DNA from: Sphaerolaimus hirsutus
Lineage: Eukaryota; Nematoda; Chromadorea; Monhysterida; Sphaerolaimidae
Reading direction: 5' to 3'
Assembly (NCBI GenBank): GCA_964036195.1
Contig: OZ038450.1
Coordinates: 12,278,701-12,342,700 of the forward strand
DNA: 64,000 nt
Part shown: positions 23,596 through 35,536 of the stretch, in pieces
Layout: the number at the start of each line of letters is the position of its first letter
How positions within the stretch are numbered: position 1 is the stretch's first letter
Notes under the pieces: model-generated
The model's input: the letters and a program-made list of their open reading frames with translations, nothing else
Told to the model about the DNA's origin: nothing
The model's database searches: none
Position numbers and translations under genes: made by a program

Positions 23596-24016
23596 CGAGA
23601 ATGATGCTATAATCAGGTTAAAATCTTGCATTCTGACTCCGGGCTTTGGCTGTGGCAATATTCTATCGCTAAATACTAGGTAGGCTCCAATGAAAAAAAC
23701 AGACAATGCAAATCTATCTAGTGAAGTGGTAACAAAAGCAATGCGCATACAAAGTGTAACGGTTTGAGAGTGCTTGCGCTCTTGCGGCCATAATAGACCT
23801 AGGTTTAGTGATGGAAAAGTGCCAGAAAAAAGGGCGCCAGTGGCGCCGTGGCGGCGTCCGATCACTATTTTCTTTCGCTGCACCTTGCACTATAGTGATA
23901 GCGTTTTGCTAAATGGCTACTATTCATCAGCTTTTGAATCAATGTCCATGATTCACGGCACTAACACCAGAAAAAGGATAGATAGTGTTCTAATCTAATG
24001 ATAAAAAGCCTATATA

Positions 24017-24193
24017 CCGTATTTCTTCTAATAGAAGGGCGGGTCTCCAATAGAAGGGCGTCTCCAATAGAAGGTACACTTTTTCCACTTAATTTAGATC
24101 ACGAAATAAATAGAAGGGCGGTCTCCAATAGAAGGGCGTCTCCAATACAAGGGCGGGTAAAAAAGAAATTCTATTCTATTAGAAGAAATACGG
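24017..24193. mobile_element. Short CCGTATTT MITE with AATAGAAGGGCG words
   Basis: 177 bp, with near-perfect TIRs CCGTATTTCTTCTAATAGAA and complement, flanked by TA. Almost the whole element consists of AATAGAAGGGCG words in inverted orientation. Confidence 0.75.
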
Positions 24194-24326
24194 TAGTAAT
24201 CCGCATGTGATAGGCAGATCATAAATCAAACTAGCACATGAAAATCATCAGCGCTTTTCTTCTAACGTCGCTGCATACGGATTAAATATATCGTATCGTC
24301 ATGGTGCCTCGCGCCTTTTTCTGGTC

Positions 24327-25434
24327 GTTTAAGCCAGAGTTGTTGAAAGTACTTCACTTTTTTCAAAGTAAACGTAAACGTAAATTATTTTTGTTTTACT
24401 CACCACTGAGTACAGAAAACGTAATGTAAACTTTTTTACTTTTACGCTTCGTAAAAGGTGAGTAAACCAGTTGTAAATACCAGTATTTTTACTCAGGGAA
24501 AACGTAAAAGTAGATATTTTTCTCGATTTGTTACTTCAAAAGATGTAAAAATGAGGAAAAGTGAAAGCGAGACGTAGGGTGTCAAATTTCCGTTTTCCGT
24601 TTTCCGTTTCCGTTTTCCGCAGGCAAATTTTTTCCGTTTTCCGTTCCGTTTTCCGGCCGCTGAAATTTTTTTTCCGTTTTCCGTTCCGTTTTCCGGCCAC
24701 CTTTTTTTCCGTTTCCATTTTTCCGGCTCATTTTCCATTTTCCAGTTAAATTTTAAGTTTTTCCGCCTTTTTTCCGTTTTCCGCCTCAATTTTATGCTTT
24801 CCGCCTCATTTTACCCTTTTCTGGCTCAACTTTCTGTTTTCTGATCCAGCCAAACTGGTAAACAGTCATGCAGATTGTCAATTATGTAAAACAAATTCTG
24901 TTTCCAGCAAAATTTCAGCGAATTTTATCGTTTTTTTAGGCAAAATTTCAGCAAATTTTTCCATTTCCATGCAAATTCCATTTTTCCGTTTCCGTTTTTC
25001 CGGCCGCTTTTTCCGTTTTCCGGCCACTGAAATTTTTTTTCCGTTTCCGTTTCCGTTTTCCGCCAAGTGCAAATTTTTTTCCGTTTTCCGTTCCGTTTTC
25101 CGGCGGCTGAAATTTTTTTTCCGTTTCCGTTTCCGTTTTTCGTCAAAAAATTTTTTTGACACCCTAAGCGAGAGTCGTCACTTTCTCTACCCATCGCAAC
25201 TTCTACATTTCCGCTGCCAATTTTGCAGGCGTTTTCATTCGTTTGAGTGGTTTTTTCTTTTTATGCACTCCAAAGCTTTTTCTCAATTACGTTTTCTGTA
25301 CTCGCGTACTTTAAAAAAGTACACGAGTACGTAAGTACCGGTATTTTTCTCACGAGGAAACGTATTTACCCCGTACTCGAGCATACGTATTTATCGAGTA
25401 AACGTAAATACGTTTTAACAACTATGCTTTATGC
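24327..25434. mobile_element. CAGAGTTGTT hAT element with TAAACGTAAA words, holding a nested TTCCG-word element
   Basis: Outer element 24335-25426, starting CAGAGTTGTTGAAA and ending TTTTAACAACTATG, with flanks matching 6 of 8. The words are GTAAACGTAAA and GTACTCGAGTAC. Nested inside is 24575-25166, with TAGGGTGTCAAA termini and several hundred bases of TTTCCGTTTCCG words facing each other (flanks AGCGAGAC and AGCGAGAG, one extra base on the left). The Lys/Arg-rich open frames in the TTCCG arrays are artefacts. Confidence 0.75.
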
Positions 25435-26055
25435 CATAGCTATTTGGTATTTGTGAATTTCGGACCACTAACATGGTTTGATTTATGCTGTTTTTGTTGT
25501 GTATTTTACATAATCTCACCCAAGGAAACAGTGACAGCGACAGTGACTCCTGCCAAAAATGTGTTATCTATCTCCTCGCAAAACTCTTTATAGGTATTCC
25601 ACCCACAAATCATTCAGCGAAAATGTATTTATGAACAAGCGCCATTGATGCACATTTGGGAATTGAACATTGTGAGATGAAACAATATCCGCACCTACTG
25701 CATCTTGTGAGCTTGCGTAGGCCATGAAAAGAAATTCTTCTGCTCACCGTTTAGCGCAGCAGAAAAAATTCTCATAAGAACAATGTGCACCACAGCCAGA
25801 GGGATGGGTGCGGCGCCAAAAAAGGTGTTATTCCACCACAGTCCACAACGCATAGCAGCGAGAAATCAGCGCAAATGTCCAGGAATGAGTCTGTACTTTT
25901 ACATTTCCCGAGCCACGATCGAATCTAAATATCTACTTATCTGTCCTGTCGCGGTTACAGCTGTTTTTTCATAAAAAAGATTTCATGACTTCCTGTGCTA
26001 ATGGTGAATTATTGCTATTTGCCTTCATAATTCGCTCGATGAATACATATACCTA

Positions 26056-26481
26056 CCGTATTTCTTTTAATAGAAGAGCGCCGTTCTATTTTTTTCGCCA
26101 ACTTTTTTACCTGCCGTTCTATTGGAGGTTCCGTTCTATTGGAGGCTGCCGTTCTTTTTTTTTCGCAAATTTTTTCACATTTTTTATTTGAACGTAGTTT
26201 AATTTTATTATTAACTTTAGCAATATTTTGACATCAGAGCATCAATTTGAAAGTTTCATATCTGTTTGTCTGCTTTGAACGTTCTCGCCATCCATTTTCC
26301 GCATTTCTTGTGTTCTGGCACTTTTCTAACGTAATTTCTACCTGCCGTTCTATTGGAAGTGCCGTTCTATTGGAGCCTGCCGTTCTATTGTTTTCATAAG
26401 CGCAAAAATATGCCAAAACCTGCCGTTCTATTAGAGGTGCCGTTCTATTGGAGGTATGCCGTTCTATTAGAAGAAATACGG
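26056..26481. mobile_element. CCGTATTT-family MITE with GCCGTTCTATTGGAG words
   Basis: TIRs CCGTATTTCTTTTAATAGAA and TTCTATTAGAAGAAATACGG, flanked by TA. The arrays of TGCCGTTCTATTGGAGG words are the same family as 20328-20736. AT-rich centre, no coding capacity. Confidence 0.7.
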
Positions 26482-27519
26482 TAGTTCAACTGCATACGAT
26501 GTTAAATCACTGCCCCAGCGAAATCACAACACCGCAATTTACGATTCCACCGCATGGTACTGGCAGCATCACCTTTAATTAAAATATGAGCATGTGTATA
26601 ATACGGATGTTTTACAACTCCTCACTTCTGTTGCTATCGTTGGTAATGGAAAAGCGCCAGGAAAGTGGCGCAATTCAGAACAATGGTTGCCATAAGTATA
26701 CCACAATGGCGTGAACGCATTGGGCGCCAAAAAGCAATATGGCGCCGTGGAGGACAGCGCCACTGCAATGGCGTTATTCCACCATTCAATGAAGGTATTC
26801 AGTTTGTTAGATACAGTTCACCACATGCACAATGATAGGTAAGTTTAAAAAACACTTCCTGTGTTTTGACTTTGGTTAAAACCCTGCGGAAGTTTTGATA
26901 CAATGCAAGCTTTTACCCAGTTCAGAGGCAGTGCTTCAATGCAAAAGCATCTTACTTATCACAAGTTTGTGTATGCCTGTCCAGGTCCATGTAAACTGTC
27001 AAACTTAATGTAAACGTCATTTACCGTATTTCCTCGAATTACCCCCCGGGGGTTTATTTTTTCAGAGTGAAAATTTTGAGAGAAAAACGTGAAAAATGCA
27101 ACACTAACCACATTTATAAGTTTTAAAGTTTTTTTATAGTTTATAAAGTTTTTTTTTTAAAAGTGCTGTTAATCACTAAATTTGCCCAATTTGCCATGGA
27201 ATTGTGATTTTGAATGCATTTTTACAAAAAAACCCTGATGTTTGAATGTTATCGAAAACATCTCAATGAATTGTTTTTTCTTCAATTTGATCAATCGAGT
27301 CCATCAAATTTGTATGGAAATTGATCACCATATGGATTCATTCGCATTTGTTAGGTCTGCTTGACATGTTGGGCACACCTGCCTTCCTAATAAAATCTGA
27401 GCCCTGGTGATGATATTGGCAGCATTGGGGTTAGCCCTCAGCTCTGTGGTGTGAGTTGGTGGGTGAAAGTGTATCTTAAATGCTCCAATCACAATTCCCA
27501 GAATTGTCAGTATGACCGA

Positions 27520-28290
27520 CCAGGTGCCATGAGTAGGACTCATTATGCATCTAAACTGATTATGCATCTAGGCTCATCATGCACGCCCCTGAGTACAGAA
27601 AACGTTAAGTATTTTATTTTTACTTTTACACTGCGTAAAAGGTGAATGAAATACTGTTTTTCCAGAGAAAGTATTTTTTTTCCAGGGAAAACATAAAAAA
27701 TGGGTATTTTATTCTCACAGAAAATGTAAAAGTAGTATACTCGGCGTACATGATACTCTGCCCTCGCACTGATTTATGTCTCGCGTTGGAATCAAATGAT
27801 TATCAAATCATGCGATTTCCGTAAAAAGATGAAAAAAATTCATCGATGTGAATATATTAATGAATAACAGTATAACAACAATCATTTTTGTCATCTTTTT
27901 ATGAAACTCGCATGCGTTAACCATCATTGGTGCACTTCCAGCGGGAACCACGCGTGCAAGGTGTAAAGTAACCGGAGTCTACCTATTTTTTTCACAAAAA
28001 TCATGTAAAATCGGTATTTTTGCAATTTTTACCCTGAAATACACAAATATGTGTTTTTCTCTTCTGATCAGTATTTCTTAGGAAAATGTCCTATATTTGT
28101 CACCTTTTGTCTGGCAAAATGACATTTTCTGTCCCCTTAAAATACGTTTTCTGTACTCGCGTACTTTCTAAAAGTACGCGAGTAAGAGAGTACTCGTGAG
28201 TAATCGGTCTAGATGCATAATGGGTAGAATTAGATGCATGACGGGCCTAGATGCATAATCGGTTTAGATGCATAATTGCACCGGGCTCGG
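27520..28290. mobile_element. Element with TAGATGCATAATGGG words enclosing a GTACTCGCGTAC element
   Basis: 27535-27580 and 28200-28275 are inverted arrays of (C)TAGATGCATAAT(C/G)GG words. Between them is an element starting near GAGTACAGAAAACG and ending with GTTTTCTGTACTCGCGTAC. The outer word resembles the TACATGCGTAATGGG word at 37085-37880. Confidence 0.5.
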
Positions 28291-28690
28291 TGCCATGGAT
28301 GCTAATAGTATTTTGTTACTTTTTTGTACTTGTCATCAAATTTGGAAACCTAATGTTTGCATCAATCTGTTGATATGTGCACATGCTCATTTGAGTTTCT
28401 TAAAAAATTTCAGTTTCTATGTTTCTGTATAAAACAAAAACACAGAAACTCAATGAGTTTCGCTGTTTAAATTTATGTGTTTTTGCCACCGTCGCACATG
28501 CTATACATCGCAATCTATTGCTCACATAGCATTGCATTACCAAACCAACCGAGGAGTAATTGCTCTCTGACCTCTCGTAACAATTTGAGTTCTACCTAGA
28601 TGCTTTTGCAGTAATAACGAATCGAATACACACTTCGGTAAAACAGCTTGCCACATCTTTATCACCCACCAGAATCCAGGCACAGGCAGC

Positions 28691-28915
28691 ATGCGGAGGG
28701 CACTTTTACTAACACTCTTGGCGCTGCCGTACTTCACTAGCGCGGCCGCCGGCAGTCGGCTCAACGGCAACGACGCGTCGGACTTGGCGGTCATGAGGCG
28801 GGATTCGGCCTTCCACGCCACGTTGGCCTACTTTTCGCGGTGGCTCGCCGACCAGGGACTGAACGCTTACAAAATTTGTGATCAAGATCCATTCGGACCA
28901 GAGTGCGGTTGGTGA
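28691..28915 (+). CDS. Small secreted-protein ORF or first exon (unknown)
   Basis: Met followed by a clear signal peptide (MRRALLLTLLALPYFTSAAA) with a plausible cleavage after Ala-Ala-Ala, then about 50 residues ending in a Cys-containing DQDPFGPECGW before a stop. The sequence is GC-rich and codon-like, unlike its AT-rich surroundings. A GT near 28910 could be a donor, so this may be exon 1 of a longer gene, possibly linked to the exon at 32363-32736. I recognise no family. Confidence 0.45.
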   Translation: MRRALLLTLLALPYFTSAAAGSRLNGNDASDLAVMRRDSAFHATLAYFSRWLADQGLNAYKICDQDPFGPECGW

Positions 28916-29449
28916 TGGATATTTATGTGTTGTTGAACCTGAAACTGCGGCGACATTCAGAAAGATGCAAAAGGCAGCAGAGTAAGAAATTAAAACCGTC
29001 GATTAGTTGGATTGTATCTCTACATTGCTACATGTTTTTGACGCCGTCAGTAGATGCACATGCGCTGAAAGCACTACCGTTTTTTAATTAAAGGCCCGCG
29101 CTTCTGATTACCTCCTTCTGTGATGTTTTCTCTACGTTTTTCGCAGTTCTTTTGGAAATCATGGGATTGTAACACCGGCGCTATTGGCTTTTTTCATTTG
29201 AAAAGCATTTCAATCGTAAAATGGTCGGAGTAAACACAAATTACTGGCAGTACGTGTTTTCATTTCAATGGTACAATTGTCGGTATAAAAAGGGTGCATT
29301 TGCGTTCGACTTTTTCAGTGCGCCGATGATTTGGAAAATTGGAAGCATGGTAATACTGGAAAAAGACTTATAGAGAAAACCAAATACTTCCTGTAATGAC
29401 AAAATTTAAGCCTAGCAAGCGAATTCACCGATTTTTCACTGACCCTTTA

Positions 29450-32155
29450 CCGTATTTCTCCGTGTAAACCGCCCGGGTGTTATACAAAACCACTTTTTAC
29501 CAACCTTTTTTGAAAAATTGTATAACGCCCGGGCGTTAATTTATTGGGATGTGGGCGTTATACATAACCACATTTTCACATTTTATATAGGCATTTTCAC
29601 ATTTTGTTCCCAGCGCGCAGTTTATTGAAAAACGTGCATGCCGCGCAGACGCGGTGCAGTGCCGCCAGGCATAGCATTCAAATAGTTCAAATTGGGCGGG
29701 CATTTCATTATTATGCATCGTTATTTGTCGTTTGGATTTTAAACTTTTCATGTTTTTTGGAACTTTGTATAGCGCCCCGGGGGCGCTATAAAGATGTAAA
29801 CACCTTCCCGGACAAGTTCACCACCCAATTTTTTATTTCACTTCGGATGTAATATCTCCGTCTATCGGGGTGTCATAAAGCTGAAACTTTGAATATATAA
29901 AGTTGTAACACCCTCCTACTCTGCTTCAATGGGGGGAGGTGGGGCGACTCACTACCAGAGTTGTTCAAATACTGGTATTTTTGGAAAATGTAAACGTAAA
30001 CGTAAATACCTTTTCCAAATCTAAAGTATAAATACTAAAACGTAAGGTATTTTTGAAATACCAAGGAATACGTAAAAAAAAACGTAAACGTAAAAATTTC
30101 AAAAGTGCCCCATATGAGCAGAGCTTCTGAAAATGCCATTGTTGTGACATTTTCAACAATGTATACATAATTTCCATCCATATTTTTCACTTACCTACAT
30201 TCATAGCAAACAAAAAAATCTAATTAAAATTTTTGTCTATTTGTTTACGAATGTTGGTGCTGATGGCCTCGCAGTGTAGCACATGGATTAGCACACTTCT
30301 TCATCAAAAATTCCATTACTGCAAAACTTCAGCAGGATATGAATAAAACAAAACAGTGAATGATTGTAAAATCCAACACAAATGCGTACACACATTCCAC
30401 TTCTGCTTGTATTTATAGGTAACACATTCGTAGACACTGTTCATATTCCAAAATTGACACATTGAATACATTTGCAATTGATTGATTGCACTTATTTACA
30501 ATATTTTCACTGTCAAAAAGACAAATACACAACATAATTGGCATTACCTATTTAGGTCCAGTGGTAGAACTATTTACACAAAATCAATGTGACTGCGGTA
30601 ATAGAGCACATTTCACAGACGCGTGGTTTCGTGTAGCTGGATTTTTACGTTTTCTCTGGTACCCGGGTAATTGTGCCAGGAAAACGTAACAAAACGTAAT
30701 GGTATTTTTGGAAAACGTATACGTAAACGTAAGTATAAATACCCGAATAACCGGGTATTTCGGGTAAACGTAAATACGTTTTTCCAACTCTGCTCACTAC
30801 AGGTTGGGTTGCCCTATACACAACAATTTTTTTGGCGTTTTTGGTGTCCCAAACAAGTTCACCACGCACTTGATTAGCTACACTTCGAGGGTCGTATCTC
30901 CAGCTGCGAGGCCGGTATAAAGCTGAAATTTGGGGGATGTTTTGCCAACAACCCCCCCCCCCCCTTACAATACACCAGTGGGGCTGCCTGCCAGCGACCC
31001 ACTACAGTATGCATTGCTGTGTTTACAGTTGTTTATTTTTTTAAAAACAACCCAAGTGTCCCAAACAAGTTTGCGACCCAACTGCATTATAAAAAATGTT
31101 GTGAGAACATACTTGATATAAAATTGAGTCAGATTTTAACCCTAGTTCTGCTCATTCAAAAATTTTCAGTAGGGCACCCACCGACCCACCCCGTCCCATA
31201 AACGGCAGACCAAAAATTCAACTTTAAAACCAATTTTTTGTTTCACACTTACAAAGTTGGTTTACAAAGTTCACTAGGGAAGGATCCAAAGTCCCAAGTT
31301 TTGTAAACAACATGACCTCTAAAATGCCTCTATAAGGAAATTTATTTGGGGTGAATATTATGATGTCATAATCACATCATCACAGGAACAAAATTTGACA
31401 AAATTTCCACTTTTTCATTCACCCCAAATAAATTTCCTGATGCAGGCATTTTAGAGGTTATGTTGTTTACATAACTTTGAACCTTAGACCCTCCCCTACC
31501 AACCTTTGTAAACCAACTTTTTAAGTGTGAAACAAAAAATTGGTTTAAAGTGAAATTTTCAGTCTGTTGTTTATGGGACAGGGTGGGTGCCTTACTGAAA
31601 AAAATTTTATGAGCAGAATTAGGGTTTAAATCTTATACTATTTTATATCAGGTATGTTCTCGCAACATTTTTTTATAATGCAGTTGGTTAACGAAATTGT
31701 TTGGGAGACTTGGGTTGTTTAAAAAAATGAACAACTTTATATGTGGCGACCCATGCAGTAGTGGGTCATTGGCGGCTAACCATTGTGAGAGGGGGTTGTT
31801 TGCAAGACATCCCCCAAATTTCAGCTTTCTACCACCCTCACAGCTGGAGATATGGCCCTCGTAGTGTAACCAATCAAGTGGGTGGTGAACTTGTTTGGGA
31901 CACCGAAAAAGCATCAAAAAATGTTTGCATATAGGACGACCCACCCTGTAGTGAGTCCCCGCACCTTCCCCCATTGACACAGAGTAGCAGGGTGTTAGGA
32001 CTATAGACCCACCAAATATTAGCTTTATACCACTTCCATAGCCAGAGATATTGCATCTGATGTGAAATTAAAAAATGGGTGGTGAACTTGTCCGGAAAGG
32101 TGTTTATAACGCCCGGGCGGTGTGCACAGGGGGCGGTTTACACGGAGAAATACGG
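29450..32155. mobile_element. Large CCGTATTTCTCCGTG element with GTATAACGCCCGGGCG words, filled by a foldback element
   Basis: Termini CCGTATTTCTCCGTGTAAACC and complement, flanked by TA. The inner word TATAACGCCCGGGCG is repeated. Its middle is taken by a foldback element (about 29795-32105) with GGACAAGTTCACCACCC near both ends, whose arm repeats AACAAGTTC(A/G)CCACCCA three times. A hAT element (29956-30792) is nested in the left arm. A second copy of the foldback lies at 53995-56865. Confidence 0.7.
29948..30800. mobile_element. hAT element, CAGAGTTGTT family, with GTAAACGTAAATAC words
   Basis: Element 29956-30792, starting CAGAGTTGTTCAAATAC and ending CCAACTCTG, flanked by perfect 8-bp CTCACTAC duplications (29948-29955 and 30793-30800). 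The subterminal words are GTAAACGTAAATAC. The homologous foldback copy near 54140 reads GACTCACTACAGG without the insert, giving an empty site. Confidence 0.9.
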
Positions 32156-32189
32156 TATTTACTGATAAAATAAATATTATTAGTGCGTT

Positions 32190-32419
32190 ACAAGTCGCCG
32201 GACAGGAATCAATTCTACAAATCGTGTAAGTATTTAGAAACCCATAATCACCTGCGTAGCCCGGTGAAGCGCAATAAGTTGTTTACGACTAACATTTTTT
32301 TATTTCAGGAAAATATAATCTACACCAAGAAAACTATATCCCACAACGCAGTTGCGCTAAAGCGGAAGTTTCGAGCGAATTTCGGGACAACATTTCGTTC
32401 ACGTGTGCTGCGGCGGTGA
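32190..32419 (+). other. Possible exon pair around a GTAAGT...TTTCAG intron (unassigned)
   Basis: A strong donor (CGT|GTAAGTAT, about 32230) and acceptor (TTTATTTCAG| at about 32309) enclose a short intron. Only one reading frame stays open across the junction;it ends at a TGA near 32419 with a basic tail. I cannot tie this to a gene with confidence. Confidence 0.25.
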
Positions 32420-32736
32420 ATACGATAATGATATCAAGCTTCGCTATCGGTTCGAGATTCCAGTGTAGTGATGTAAAACGCGCCAGAGCAAAATAGAGCG
32501 AAGCGCCAAGAGCGCCAGGGCACTTTCCGCTTTGGCGCTAGCGCCAAACGTTTTGTTCCTGGCGCCAGACAAAAGTAGCGCCAAGCATCACAGCAAAGAA
32601 GCGCCAAGCGCACAGAGTGCCATGGCGTTGTTTGCTATGGCGCATTTACATCACTATTCCAGTGCGTGAAAACGCAACGGACCTGGTGATGCGCAATGCC
32701 AACACTTCATATTTGCAGGTCAAAACGACTTTTTGA
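32363..32736 (+). pseudogene. Coding-looking exon split by a 191-bp hAT element
   Basis: Reading 32363-32465 and then 32665-32736, skipping the insert and one copy of its target duplication, gives an open frame with GEYDNDIKLRYRFEIPVREN and NATDLVMRNANTSYLQ, then a stop at 32734-32736. Composition and the N-x-S/T sites suggest an extracellular protein. With the element in place the frame meets a TAG immediately. I do not recognise the family. It may be a broken gene, or the element may be spliced out. Confidence 0.4.
32458..32664. mobile_element. Short hAT element with GCGCCA words inside an exon-like sequence
   Basis: Element 32466-32656, with termini TAGTGATGTAAAACGCGCC and GGCGCATTTACATCACTA, flanked by perfect 8-bp TTCCAGTG duplications. 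The interior is made of GCGCCA and AGCGCCA words. Relatives with TAGTGATGGAAAA(A/G)(C/T)GCC ends are at 61254-61411 and, more degraded, near 23808 and 26646. Confidence 0.88.
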
Positions 32737-32892
32737 AGGGTGTTTAATGTGAACGGGTTGAATCGCAAGCAACACAGGCATAAATTCCTATGTGAAATCA
32801 ATGGAAGCTCTCAAATTCAAGGTGGCAAGTATTTATAAACCAAATCAATTATCACGGCCATGTTAAAAATGTGTCAAAGATTTTTAATTGTG

Positions 32893-33603
32893 TCAGCTGA
32901 TGATAGTTTCATTGGTTTGTGAATGTGACATTTTGCTGAATGTTCCTCCGGCCGGTGCACTTGTACCTGGGCCCGACCCGTGACTAGGCACCTGGACAGC
33001 CGTGTCCCTGTAGATAAAAACAGTACATCACACAATGGGCAAAATTTAACACGATTAAAATTAGGTATACTCGGCGGACCGCAAAATAAGAGTGCTGAAT
33101 TCTACCATAATTTGATGAATAAAATTTTGTGATAAATTTCGCAATTAATTATTCCATAGTAAAAACTGTATACCTAATATGATTTAAAAAACTGTAAAAC
33201 TTTTGGTTCATCATTCAGATAGGTCATTGGCAGATTTCCATACTACCTAAGTGTGTTGTCCGCCGAGTCTACGCACGCTCACCTATCCACACAATACGCC
33301 CTCAAATCGGGCGCGTTCCTTCTACCCTGCACCTTCTCGAAAGCGGAGTTCCTCACGCTGGGACTGCTAGTCGGCCAGGCGGACTTGCCGTCGAGCCAGT
33401 TGCCCTTGCCCGACGTGCCGGGCACGTTGTCCATGTCGAGCTGCAGCTGGAGGTCGGAGCGGGGCGGCATGGGCATCGACGCGTGCATGGTTACTGACTG
33501 GCTCATCTGTTTCGACCTTCTCCGTCGGATGGTCTTGAGGATGCTGTGGTAGCTGGTGGTCACGCAGAAGAACAGGCACACGCACAGGAATGCGGATGGC
33601 AAC
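32893..33603 (-). CDS. Last two exons of a membrane protein: transmembrane helix and cytoplasmic tail
   Basis: Exon 33283-33603 (acceptor TACCCAG|, donor GATAG|GTGAGC) encodes a hydrophobic helix (FLCVCLFFCVTTSYHSIL) followed by KTIRRRRSKQ and a Ser/Pro-rich tail. It joins in phase 2 to exon 32893-33007, which ends SHSQTNETIIS and a stop. The positive-inside basic cluster puts the tail in the cytoplasm. A TACTCGGCGGAC-ended transposon begins about ten bases into the intron. Family not recognised. Confidence 0.55.
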
Positions 33604-33761
33604 CTGGGTATAGGAACGCTGGATGAAAGACCGTACTTTGTAGTTGTGAAGGGGCATGGTACACTACACGGTAAAGTCGCGAATGTCGGGTCGGTAAATT
33701 GAAGCAATCTGCGGCGGTACATAAACGGTGAATCGGCTGGCAGCCACCAAATGCTGCAGGG

Positions 33762-33935
33762 GCCAGTTCCGCAAATTGAGAAGTGAGAAGTAAAATGGCA
33801 AATGCGAAGTGAAATGACAAAAGCGAAGTGAATTGAGAAGTAAAATAGCAAAAGCGAAGATAAATTACTTTATTTTTTTTACTTCGCTTTTGCCAATTTA
33901 CTTCTCACTTGTCAATTTGCGGAACTGGCACCAGT
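33762..33935. mobile_element. Short palindromic element with GAAGTGA/GAAGTAAA words
   Basis: Inverted ends GGGGCCAGTTCCGCAAATTG and TTGCGGAACTGGCACC flank arrays of (A/G)CGAAGTGAAATGACAAA words and an AT centre. Ends resemble the GGTGCCAGTCCCAG family. No matching flanks found. Confidence 0.6.
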
Positions 33936-34726
33936 ACTACTGTAAATACTATTAATCCGACTGTCACATTTTTGTGGGTCACACTATTGGAGGGGTCGCA
34001 TTAATAGAGGGGGCTGTCTCCTGTATACACTGCGAACACATTATGTATCTGCTGTCGCTGCCATATACGTTAACATTCTTTTGTATTTAATCGATTAATT
34101 TTGTAGCATTTTTTTCACCCAGAGGGAGGAGTTATTCAAGGGGGAGTTATTATTTCGTCAGAGGTTTTGAGGGGAGTTATTCAAGGGGGAGGAGTTATTC
34201 GAGGGGGGTGTTATTGAGGATATACGGTATTCACATTGTTCAGTTCAAATCATGTGCCTGAAAAAAAATTAAAAAACATTTCTGTATTTTCTGTGTTTCC
34301 GAGTTCTCCAAAAAAACCTCATTTGGGTTTCCGTGTTTTTCAAAATTTTTGAGTTTCCGTGTTTCCGTGTGAAACAAAACACAGAAACTCAATGAGTTTC
34401 CGTATTTAATGTGTGTTTTTGCCATCGTTGGCTGAAACCCTAAACAATGCAAGGAAAGCAGCACAACGGCAGATACCGTATTTCCTCGAAATACCCCCCC
34501 TCAAAATGGGTACTATGAATTTGTGGTCCGGGAAATGCAAAACAGACGTTCAAAACGCTTACTTACTGTGTTACGTTAGAACATCGTTTATACCATCTAC
34601 ATCCTTATATAAGGCTGTAAAAACTTATAAATGGTGGTTATTGTTGCATTTTTCACGTTTTTCTCTCAAAATTTTCACTCTGAACAAATAAACCCCCCGG
34701 GGGTAATTCGAGGAAATACGGTACTG

Positions 34727-35519
34727 TATTTTCTCGAAATACCCCCAGGCGTTTTCGAGCTGGGGAAAAAATTAACCCTCCTCGAAATACCCCCAGGTGT
34801 GTTCGTGTTGGGGAAAAAAAACCCTCGAAATACCCCCTCAAAATTTCTACGCTGAAAAAGTAAATCCCCTGGGGCCAGATTTAATTTTCCCTACAGATTT
34901 GTAGGGTAGGGCGTACGCCCGATAAATTTTTTAAAGTTCAGTCGCATCGACGCACAAGCACCGAGAGCAAGGCAGTTTGTAAAATATACGAAACCATCCC
35001 TTAAGGTCGCCGATATTGCAATATGACGTATATCGCTTCGATTTTGGCCCGGAAATCACGATTTCGTTATTTCTTGGCCGCTGCCAAATCGCTTTTTATT
35101 TTATTTTGTCGGGCGGGTTACTCGCATAAGTCGCGCTTTTGTACGCTCGTGCATGCATTTCTTTCTTGTCGCTGCCCTCATGGTTTCGGTTGCAGACAGT
35201 GAACACTAAAAAAGTGACCACCTGACTACACAAAAGCGCGACTTATGCGAGTAACCCGCCCGACAAAATAAAAACGAATTGGCCGACGGCCAAGAAATGA
35301 CGAAATCATGATTTCCGTGACAAATTCGAAGTGATATACGTCATATTGCAATATCGGCGACCTTAAGGGATGGTTTCGTATATTTTACAAACCACCTTGC
35401 TCTCGGTGCTTGTGCGTCGATGCGGCTGAACTTAAAAAATCTATCGGGCGTACGCCCTACCCTACAAATCTGTAGGGAGAATTAGATTTGGCCCCTGGGG
35501 GCATTTCGAGGAAATACGG
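34727..35519. mobile_element. CCGTATTT-family element expanded into a long palindrome
   Basis: Outer ends are CTCGAAATACCCC words. The inner part, 34892-35478, is a palindrome with arms of roughly 250 bp beginning CCCTACAGATTTGTAGGG, with a few percent difference between arms. A further CCGTATTTCCTCGAA copy (34475-34722) lies directly to the left. Confidence 0.65.
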
Positions 35520-35536
35520 TATCTCCAACTTCCCAC

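Noticed and set aside
24493-25334. Long Lys/Arg/Glu-rich or Phe/Arg-rich open frames on both strands
   Set aside because: They are translations of TTTCCG word arrays inside a transposon. Mirror frames on the other strand and absence of any non-repetitive sequence rule out a gene.
33253-33552. 99-codon rightward ORF
   Set aside because: Shadow of the minus-strand exon 33283-33603, which has matching splice phases, a transmembrane helix and a basic cluster.
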